Below are positions 1 to 6,121 of a DNA stretch of 11,145 nt, piece after piece. Each line of letters starts with the position of its first letter. The first letter of the stretch is position 1. Under the pieces are notes generated by a model. That model was given only the letters and a program-made list of their open reading frames with translations. It was not told the origin of the DNA and did no database searches. The translations under genes and the position numbers were made by a program. Source of the DNA: Tieghemiomyces parasiticus (lineage: Eukaryota > Kickxellomycota > Dimargaritomycetes > Dimargaritales > Dimargaritaceae); the NCBI GenBank assembly GCA_027575765.1, contig JANBPT010001300.1, positions 1 to 11,145 on the forward strand, written 5' to 3'.

Positions 1-259
1 TCACCTTGCTCCTAGACCCGCCCAGTACCCCGTCGGGCCACGGGAGTGTATGTCAGTCTGGCTCACAATTTGTACGTACTTTTCTTCCGCACTGACCCGA
101 TTTAACCTTTCACTTCTCTATCAGCTCCACCACTTTTCTCTTAGCCACGGCCTCTCCCTTTTGCCTCCTTATCGTCCTGACCGCGCTCCCGTGTCTTGCA
201 ACTTTATCACCTCCAGCGTCTGCAGTTCCCACAGCTTTCCTCCTTGCTTCTTAACACTC
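1..259. other. Upstream flank of the septin gene, no gene seen
   Basis: This stretch is pyrimidine-rich on the + strand and lies upstream of the predicted septin TATA box. An open frame from the ATG at 50 runs to 394, but its translation resembles no family, is dominated by Ser/His/Leu/Pro runs typical of CT-rich noncoding DNA, and crosses the TATA box. I see no exon of a neighbouring gene at the left edge. Confidence 0.5.
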
Positions 260-267
260 TATATAAT
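260..267 (+). promoter_or_regulatory. TATA box of the septin gene
   Basis: The sequence TATATAAT sits in a CT-rich region, about 165 nt before a consensus splice donor (427) and about 615 nt before the septin ATG. The distance to the ATG is explained by the predicted leader intron. After splicing, the leader from about 290 would be roughly 165 nt. The match is good but TATA-like strings arise by chance, so confidence is moderate. Confidence 0.55.
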
Positions 268-324
268 CGAACGGCTTGAACGTCCGCACGCCGTCTCTGC
301 CTCGTTTCGTACCGGCTCTTTTCC

Positions 325-360
325 ATGCCACCGCATCCTAAGCCATTCCAGTGCATCTAA
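325..360 (+). other. Upstream ORF (11 codons) in the septin leader
   Basis: An ATG at 325 opens an 11-codon frame ending in TAA at 358-360. It lies in the predicted first, untranslated exon, between the TATA box and the splice donor at 427. If transcription starts 25-40 nt after the TATA box, this is the first AUG on the mRNA and could lower or condition septin translation. Its peptide is Pro/His-rich and resembles nothing I know. Whether it is translated depends on the true start site. Confidence 0.35.
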
Positions 361-426
361 ATCACCCAGGCCCGACCAACCGGCCTGCCATTGAACAGCT
401 CCATCCCGCCTACCAATAACTTCGAG

Positions 427-846
427 GTAAGTGAACACCCAGCTCTAAAGCTAAGTTACAGGGGTCCGACCTATAGGTCCCCAGGTACTCATCTCGGCTT
501 GGAGACTCGTCCAAAAAACAACAACCAACCAGTTAGGACGCTACCCCCAGCGTGGACTACAGTGGTAGGCGTTACGCTCAGCCACTTCCTTTCCGGAGAC
601 ACCGGCCGTGTAGCCGTGGCAGATTAGGGATACGTTCTGACGGTATACTTGGTCTGTTCCACATACGGTTGGCACCTTCCTGATATGGTGGCTTCGGAGT
701 GACCAGGCTTGCACCTCTGCTCTATGGGGCGTGGACGAGCCGGTTAACCCGGCGACAGTACAACTATAATTGGTGTCCTTGGCGGGCTACTTACTCCTTA
801 CTGCTTCACCGTCCCCCCCATAACCGTCACCCACTATTCTATGCAG
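427..846 (+). other. Predicted leader (5' UTR) intron of the septin gene
   Basis: The donor context GAG|GTAAGTG at 424-433 is a near-perfect consensus. The proposed acceptor is the AG at 845-846 after TTCTATGC. From the previous AG (757-758) to this one there is no AG for about 86 nt. That AG-free zone is pyrimidine-rich and holds branch-like CTTAC (790, 797) and ATAAC (820) motifs. Splicing leaves 28 nt before the septin ATG, including an in-frame TAG at 848-850, so the intron is purely in the leader. Confidence 0.6.
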
Positions 847-874
847 TTAGCAGCCAGCGCCATCCACCGGCACC

Positions 875-2284
875 ATGATGAGTGACCAGCGCCGTACCGT
901 CCTTGCCCCCCTGGAGACGTTTGCGCCACCGGCCAACGGTACATACGCCGTCGGTCCGACCTCCCCTGAATCGGCACGTGGCCCGCCATCCGCCGAGGGA
1001 CCCGGGTTGGACAACCCGCTACTACGAAACTTTAAGCGCACCAAGCCACGCGTCCGCGGTCGCCATGTCATTGAGCACTTCAACTTGATGGTGGTGGGGC
1101 CCAAGGGGTCGGGAAAGACCGACTTCCTCAGCACCCTGTGCTCCTCGCTGACCACGGCCCAGGCCACGTCGCTGGATCGCCACGCCTCCCTCCGCCGGTC
1201 GCACTTTGTCGGCGGCAATGGCTCGCCCCGGCGGCCCGGCACGGCCACCTCGCGGTCCACACCCGCCACCCCACAGGCCCCCGTCCCGGCTCAGCCGCTT
1301 AGCCAGGGTATCTCTATCCAGAGCCTGACGGTGGACGAGTTCGACGAGCCCATGCTCCTAAACCTGGTGGATACCCCTGGGTGGGAGCCCCAAGACGACG
1401 GGGCCGACGCCGCCCGCGTGTGTCAGCAGATTGTGCGATTCCTCGAAGAGCAGATGGACGGCCGAGTGGTCGAGGAGCTCAAAGTACAGCGCGACAAGTA
1501 CGCGCCCAACCTCATTGTACACGCCTGTCTGTACTTTATGGACCCGTTCCACCACGCCTTCCGTGCCCATGACGTCCAGATCATCAAAGAGTTGGGTACC
1601 CGCGTCAACCTGATCCCCGTGGTGGGCAAGACTGACCTCATTACGCTGTGCCAGAAGCTCCAGTTCCAGATGGACTTCATCACGAATATGAAGCGACACG
1701 CCGACCAGCTTAGCCTGTTCGACATGCCCGGCGAATCGGAGTCTGGCCCCGCGACCACCACCGACAACAGCAGCGTGAGCGACGCCGGGTCGGTCAGTCC
1801 GATCTTGAGCCGCGACTGCATCAGCGTACCTCGGCCCACCGACAATGACGACTCTGATGGTTCCCCAGGCTCCCTCATGATGCCTTTCTTTCTGTTTAAC
1901 CACGAACCCATTGATCCGGTGGCCCTGTCCGGGTTCGAATCGGCCGGTGCCCGTGAGGCCAACCTACCGGACTTCCAAGGCGCGGTGGCCACATTAACCC
2001 GCACCTTCGCCAAGCATCCGGAGTTTCTGGGCCGCTGCTACCCGTGGGGCCGCATCGACTGCATGAACCCGGATCACTGCGACTTTGCCGTACTCCGAAC
2101 CATGCTCTTTGAGAGTCACCGGGACACCCTCCGCCGCCACACCATCACCACTATCTACGAGGAGTACCGTTCCCGTCAACTTCAGTCCCAGAAACGTGAC
2201 GACCTTCTCAGTCGGTGCGGCTCTGTCAAGGTCCGCAGCGTGTTCCGGAACGTTACCGGCCACGGATTGGACGGTTCGGCCTAG
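875..2284 (+). CDS. Septin-family GTPase (divergent)
   Basis: This encodes a 469-residue septin, a GTP-binding cytoskeletal protein that polymerises at the cell cortex and septa. In order: a disordered Pro/Ser-rich N-terminus (1-50); a basic stretch (51-64, several Arg/Lys) where septins have their phosphoinositide-binding region; a P-loop GPKGSGKT (75-82); G3 DTPGWE (166-171); a septin-typical block VHACLYFMDP (215-224); G4 as GKTD (251-254) instead of the usual AKAD; and the septin-unique element (about 389-436) with YPWGRID, NPDHCDF and YEEYRSRQL. Two low-complexity inserts break the G domain, at about 103-145 and 285-333. The C-terminal tail is short and I see no coiled coil. The start is the first ATG after an in-frame TAG at 848, in a CACCATG context. 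The family call is secure. The septin group and whether it hydrolyses GTP are not clear. Confidence 0.92.
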   Translation: MMSDQRRTVLAPLETFAPPANGTYAVGPTSPESARGPPSAEGPGLDNPLLRNFKRTKPRVRGRHVIEHFNLMVVGPKGSGKTDFLSTLCSSLTTAQATSLDRHASLRRSHFVGGNGSPRRPGTATSRSTPATPQAPVPAQPLSQGISIQSLTVDEFDEPMLLNLVDTPGWEPQDDGADAARVCQQIVRFLEEQMDGRVVEELKVQRDKYAPNLIVHACLYFMDPFHHAFRAHDVQIIKELGTRVNLIPVVGKTDLITLCQKLQFQMDFITNMKRHADQLSLFDMPGESESGPATTTDNSSVSDAGSVSPILSRDCISVPRPTDNDDSDGSPGSLMMPFFLFNHEPIDPVALSGFESAGAREANLPDFQGAVATLTRTFAKHPEFLGRCYPWGRIDCMNPDHCDFAVLRTMLFESHRDTLRRHTITTIYEEYRSRQLQSQKRDDLLSRCGSVKVRSVFRNVTGHGLDGSA

Positions 2285-2833
2285 TCGGCCGGCCTACCCC
2301 GCCTGGACCCCTTACCCCCCATTTTAATTGGTTTTACCTGTCAACCTTAACTGCTACAGTCGGAACGACGAATTAACGGGCTGTATCACGTCAATCTAAC
2401 CCTGGTCCACGAGCCTGTATTGCCACCTGTCTAGGTGCGTTTATGTCTTTCATGTTTTCATATTTTCTTTTATCTGTTGGATCCGACCATTAGGGATCAA
2501 TCGTTTCCACCTGCTGCCCCTCTCAATACCGCCCACCGTGATGGGCGTGCACTTTTTTAACTTCTATTGTCATTCATTTACAATCGACGTCGGGCCCCAA
2601 CGGCCCGCTTATGCATCTCAATTATTATTATTATTTTCGCATTCACTACTCTAGCCCTGTACTGTGCTTGTCGTCCCTTCAACGCTTTTGTACCACCACG
2701 CCCTCCCCCGCATGTCCGGGCATACCGGCTGGTACGCTGGCCCGGCCACCCGGTTAGCTCGCGGGCGAACGGCTGACCCTACACAGATATTTAAAAAAAC
2801 AATGTTTGTAATGATGTGTGCGTATTTGTACAA
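2285..2833. other. Convergent intergenic region (septin and PET191 3' ends)
   Basis: About 550 nt between two genes that point at each other. It is AT-richer than the coding DNA, with T-rich runs near 2440-2480 that may serve septin 3'-end formation, though I see no AATAAA on the + strand. A 69-codon frame at 2567-2776 has no recognisable protein content. No RNA gene was recognised. Confidence 0.6.
2621..2635. repeat. (ATT)5 microsatellite
   Basis: Five perfect tandem ATT units lie in the noncoding convergent region. It is a short simple repeat with no other visible role. Confidence 0.8.
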
Positions 2834-2839
2834 TTTATT
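2834..2839 (-). terminator. Poly(A) signal AATAAA for PET191
   Basis: On the - strand AATAAA occurs about 72 nt after the PET191 stop codon, within an AT-rich stretch. This is the usual distance for cleavage and polyadenylation. Confidence 0.6.
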
Positions 2840-2859
2840 AAAAGAAATTTGGGTGTATT

Positions 2860-2868
2860 GGGGGGGGG
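2860..2868. repeat. Homopolymer G9 (C9 on the - strand)
   Basis: A run of nine G on the + strand lies in the predicted 3' UTR of PET191, where the mRNA would carry C9. Homopolymers this long are error-prone in sequencing. Confidence 0.8.
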
Positions 2869-2910
2869 CTGGTAGCCAGCTGCCAGGGCAGACAGGCGCA
2901 ATCTAATGAT

Positions 2911-3273
2911 TTAAGAGGCCTTGGGGCCGCGGAAGCGACGCCGCATATCGAGCTAAGGGAGGATTGATAACAGGATTATGTGAGGGAGGGTTTAGTGAGC
3001 GAATACCCATAAGTCCGCAAGCCAGTTCAGGACAGAGCTCTATATTGAAGCGAAGGGCAGCGCCTGTAATCCCGATCGGGAAATGCCACTTACCAGACTA
3101 CGCTTGCATTCCAGGAAGCTGAATCGGATAGCCTGGCAGTTCTCGGGAAGGGTCTTGATCAATTCGGGATCTTGTAGGCATTCCTTAACGGTGTGCTTCT
3201 GAATGCGCACACAATCAGACTTGAGGACGCACTCGATCAGTTCGTCCCGCGGTCTATGGCAGGTGGTGGGCAT
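2911..3273 (-). CDS. PET191: Cytochrome c oxidase assembly protein Pet191/COA5 (two exons)
   Basis: Join of 3094-3273 (60 codons) and 2911-2952 (13 codons plus TAA), reading leftwards, gives a 73-residue protein. Pet191/COA5 is a small twin-CX9C protein of the mitochondrial intermembrane space needed to assemble cytochrome c oxidase. Six cysteines are visible: C5 and C15 nine residues apart, C46 and C56 nine apart, and C21 and C32 ten apart. The N-terminus MPTTC and the block ECKRSL match the family. The unspliced frame loses homology straight after ECKRSL, and the second exon restores it with LDMRRRFRGPKAS, the conserved basic tail. Length is close to the human form (about 74) and shorter than yeast (about 108). 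The start is the ATG at 3273; the open frame extends three codons upstream only through a TTG. No classical targeting signal is seen, as expected for Mia40 import substrates. Confidence 0.93.
2953..3093 (-). other. Intron of PET191
   Basis: A 141-nt phase-0 intron on the - strand. The donor is CTG|GTAAGT at 3093 and the acceptor is CCCTTAG ending at 2953. A branch-like CACTAAAC lies at 2990-2997, with no AG between it and the acceptor. Removing it joins ECKRSL to LDMRRRFRG, which restores the conserved Pet191 C-terminus. Confidence 0.9.
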
Positions 3274-3956
3274 GGCGAGCAAAATGAACAGGTGAGAGTG
3301 GGCGGAGCGATACGGTTAGATAGGGTAGGGTAAGGATAGAATGCTCTGACATTAGGGAAAGTGACGGAGATAATGGGGTAGTGAAGCGAGAATCAGTGGC
3401 GAACCAAGATTGGTTGCGTCGTTAGGTTTAACGGTGACGAGGTTGGTCGAGAGGCTGGGAGCTGTAGATGGAACCCTCCTCACCCATCCCCCCAATTCTA
3501 TAGCAGCAGCCAGGTGCTACGGTTAATTCCGCCAGCCATCTGTGCCCGCTTATCCTTACCAGATACTGTGGAAAATTGCCTAGTGTGCTAATCCTTAGAT
3601 ATCCCATCACCAAACCTAGGAGGTTGAAAGTTCGATGTATCTAATAATTTAATAGACTTTCCTAATCCATAATCCCCCTCACGAAGGGCGAGGCCCATGC
3701 CCGCCCCAGTTGAACCACCCATGGCTGGTCGGGGCGATTAGGCGCCAGCCCTGTCGCAGCAAAGTGGCCTGTTCAATGGGGATCGCGTGTGGTTAGTTGG
3801 CTTGATGTACCCCAGCGACCTGGGTTCTACCACGGCCACACGGATGGCGCATAGTCAATCCTCGGTACCCGCTCCATCGTGCAGTCGAGTTGCTTGACAC
3901 ACTGTCCCGGACTACTAAGCGCGGCGCCACAATACTTAAAAGCAACACACAGCTAG
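3274..3956. other. Intergenic region upstream of PET191
   Basis: About 680 nt between the PET191 start and the predicted poly(A) signal of the NmrA-like gene. The part next to PET191 (3290-3400) is purine-rich on the + strand, so pyrimidine-rich in the PET191 direction, as in many fungal promoters. A frame at 3428-3613 on the - strand has no recognisable content. The GC-rich part at 3680-3860 holds imperfect inverted repeats (for example CGCCCC facing GGGGCG near 3701-3736). I recognise no RNA gene. Confidence 0.5.
3320..3334. promoter_or_regulatory. Telomere-repeat-like promoter motif upstream of PET191
   Basis: The + strand reads ATAGGGTAGGGTAAG about 50 nt upstream of the PET191 ATG, with a further TTAGGG at 3352-3357. 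Read in the gene's direction this is CCCTACCCTAT, similar to the telobox bound by Tbf1/TRF-like factors in fungal promoters. This is a motif resemblance only; no binding can be shown from sequence. Confidence 0.35.
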
Positions 3957-3962
3957 TTTATT
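3957..3962 (-). terminator. Poly(A) signal AATAAA for the NmrA-like gene
   Basis: AATAAA on the - strand lies about 132 nt beyond the stop codon at 4094. It is the first such signal downstream and lies in a locally AT-rich stretch. Confidence 0.5.
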
Positions 3963-4093
3963 CATAGTACTATAGTTAGTCTCAAGGGAAGAGGATAGAC
4001 ACGGGTCAAGGAAACTAAAAAGCAACGGGCATGAAATCGCGAATGCCGTGCGGGCAGCGTAAACCGCACCTTTACCCATTACCAGCGTTCGGG

Positions 4094-5317
4094 TTAGAGG
4101 GTATCGGAGTGGCGCAGGAAGAAGGCGCTCAAGGTCAGGGGTTCGCGGCCTGTGATCTTCTCCAGGTCCCCCTTGACCTCGTCAAATTGACCAGCCTCAA
4201 TATTCCGGATCATCTCCACCACATAATATACCTCCTCACCGCGATAGCCACATTGCTCCCGGAGGAGGCGGTCAAATTCGCTAAAGGAAATACGCTCGTA
4301 AGCCACCGGTCTGTCTAGGGCCTTGCTGGCTTCCTCAGCGACTCCCGGCCCTGACACGCGCTGGTGACCGGGCAAGTGCAGGAGGCCACGTCGATGGGTA
4401 AGGGTGAATTTCGAGGTATTAACGGTCGTGCGGCGCAGCAGAAGCTCAAGGGCGGCTGCTTCGACGGGATCGTCTGGCCGGTGGTTAGCATGATGGTATT
4501 GGTGTTGGACCAGACGAACCCAAACCAGAGCCACGTCCTCGAGGGCAACGGGCGCACATTGGCCCTGGTCGATGGGAAGGCCTAGTCTCAGGCCATCTTG
4601 ACAATCACGGAAGAGCGCCTTCAACCCCTCCATGGCGGGCGCAGTGCGGAGAACGAAGCCTCGCAGTCGTGGGGAAGGGGCCGGCTCACAGGCGCCAGGT
4701 GGCCGTCCCGATGGAAGGGACGGGGGCAGGACGCACTGGAGAAACATATCCTCCATGCGCGCAATAGTGCGGCACAGGGACCCCGTCAGGCATGGGACAT
4801 TGAGCAGGGACTGCATGCACAGGCTGCGGACGCCCACCCGACGGGCCGTAGTCAAGTACAGCTCCCAGAGCCTCAGGATCCAATTGTATCCATGGTCCTG
4901 ATACACGTATTGGTGGTGGCAGGCCCGCCCGGCCTTGGTGTCATATTCGGGGGTCCGTGGCAGGTCAGAAGATCCTGGGACCGAATGATCCCAATTACTT
5001 TTGATCCTACCGTCTTCTCCCCCACCGTTGGGGGCCACGTGAAGCGGGCAGAGGAGGACCGAATCAGCCTGCTGAAACCGGGACTCTACCTCATCAAAGT
5101 TCCGTTCGCTATACTCAAAAATAGATACTTTGTTGTGCTGCCTCAGCGCAGTGAAGTCCGGGTAACTCTGGTCCAGTACCCCGCAGTACACACGGCCCAC
5201 GGCATCTCCGGCAGGACCATTGAGGAGGCCGTACACGAGGGAGATGGCACCCAGCGTGTCGCAAGGGAGAATGCAAAGGTCAAGTTTGATACCGCTGCCG
5301 ACGTTGGAGTGATCCAT
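4094..5317 (-). CDS. NmrA-like / atypical SDR Rossmann-fold protein
   Basis: A 407-residue protein with the layout of the NmrA/TMR group of atypical short-chain dehydrogenases, which bind NAD(P)(H) as redox sensors or act as reductases. The pattern, recognised by eye, is: first beta strand and turn at 11-30; an acidic or aromatic segment then a hydrophobic strand, ADSVLLCPL (84-92), where NmrA proteins have the second Rossmann unit; YLTTARRVGVRSL (154-166), matching the usual 'AAKKAGVKRI' helix-strand; LRTAPAMEGL (223-232), like the family's LRP..FMEN; a loop and helix at 256-270; and a C-terminal substrate-side part with LPGHQRVSGPGVAEEASKAL (315-334) and ITGREPLTLSAFF (388-400). The usual glycine-rich GATGxxG is replaced by LPCDTLG (17-23), so cofactor binding is doubtful. 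It is longer than typical members (about 300-350) because of loops at 95-130 and 197-217. The start is ATG in an ACCATGG context; upstream frame is open only through non-ATG codons. Confidence 0.8.
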   Translation of the reverse strand: MDHSNVGSGIKLDLCILPCDTLGAISLVYGLLNGPAGDAVGRVYCGVLDQSYPDFTALRQHNKVSIFEYSERNFDEVESRFQQADSVLLCPLHVAPNGGGEDGRIKSNWDHSVPGSSDLPRTPEYDTKAGRACHHQYVYQDHGYNWILRLWELYLTTARRVGVRSLCMQSLLNVPCLTGSLCRTIARMEDMFLQCVLPPSLPSGRPPGACEPAPSPRLRGFVLRTAPAMEGLKALFRDCQDGLRLGLPIDQGQCAPVALEDVALVWVRLVQHQYHHANHRPDDPVEAAALELLLRRTTVNTSKFTLTHRRGLLHLPGHQRVSGPGVAEEASKALDRPVAYERISFSEFDRLLREQCGYRGEEVYYVVEMIRNIEAGQFDEVKGDLEKITGREPLTLSAFFLRHSDTL

Positions 5318-6121
5318 GGTAAAAGTAAAAAAGAAATGGGTGGATGAAAAGGTATTTGGGGAAGGATTAGGCAGTCTAGACGACACCGAATGGTCAAGGT
5401 TTTAAGTAACCTCGTCGGATACACCAATGGAAAAAAAAGGATGAATAAACACGGGTGATAAACAGGCCGGCGCCACGGTGTCCTCTCAATGTAGCGCCAG
5501 GTCATGGTTTGAAGTCATGTTATCAGCCATCGTAAGCATGGCGTAGCGGAAGTTACCCTAGTCAGCTAGACAGTAAGCCACAAGCTTTGACTGGAGGTTC
5601 AAGGCCCGAGCTTAAGGAGCCCATCGACATGGTTGACCTGTCAAGCGCCCCTCCAGCGGCAAAGAGACAACCTATAGCCCTGTAGCAGGCACATGACCAA
5701 TAGTCTACCTACAATCCAGTGACTACTGGCTGAAAGCATCAGAGCATTAAAATGTACTGAACATTATTACAGGCCATATCACCCCCTATTCTTCCAACGC
5801 CAGAGGGGCTATGATTACAAACGCACAGCGTCGCCCCGTAACGTGGTACCTCAGCAAACATCGTATCGTTAAGCCATGCCGTGAATGATGGGTTAAATAG
5901 TGTATTCAATGGGTGTGGTTCTAATACAAAACAAAGCAATGAAAAACAAGGTTGCAGCGGAACTAGCTAGGTTTGTCGTTCGATAGGGGCAATACCATAC
6001 AGAAATGACCGGTCCTGCAGACTGCCTGGCACAGGTTCCCGCCACGAAAATAGAAAAAAAAAACCAGCCCTTTCGATCGGCAGGCGCCGAGGTGCAGCCC
6101 ACTGGGAATATCCAGGGGGGA
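5318..6121. other. Intergenic: NmrA-like promoter and ABC gene 3' region
   Basis: About 800 nt. Next to the NmrA-like ATG the gene's strand is pyrimidine-rich (CATTTCTTTTTTACTTTTACC before the ATG). Further upstream, + strand CACCAATGG at 5421-5429 gives a CCAAT box, with T8 beside it on the gene's strand. I see no clear TATA box. The half toward the ABC gene contains A10 at 6054-6063, which is T10 on the - strand just past the ABC stop, but no AATAAA. Small frames at 5739-5939 and 5967-6228 have no recognisable protein content. Confidence 0.5.

Noticed and set aside
50..394. 114-codon + strand open frame starting with ATG
   Set aside because: It crosses the predicted TATA box and upstream ORF, its translation is a low-complexity product of CT-rich DNA, and it matches no family.
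391..627. 78-codon + strand open frame
   Set aside because: It starts only with TTG and runs straight through the strong GTAAGT splice donor at 427.
1358..1903. 181-codon antisense frame inside the septin gene
   Set aside because: It is a shadow of a GC-rich coding region; the + strand frame has clear septin motifs throughout.
1932..1941. GGTTCGAATC, identical to a tRNA B box
   Set aside because: It lies inside the septin coding frame and no A box or cloverleaf can be built around it.
3040..3282. Unspliced 80-residue version of PET191 starting three codons earlier
   Set aside because: The extra start is TTG, not ATG, and the tail after ECKRSL is intron sequence; splicing restores the conserved end.
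4598..5347. 249-codon + strand frame opposite the NmrA-like gene
   Set aside because: It is antisense to a frame with recognisable NmrA pattern, its own translation matches no family, and GC-rich genes often leave long antisense frames.
5318..5386. 23-codon N-terminal extension of the NmrA-like protein
   Set aside because: It begins with GTG and is made of pyrimidine-rich leader; the ATG at 5317 has an ACCATGG context and fits the Rossmann fold start.
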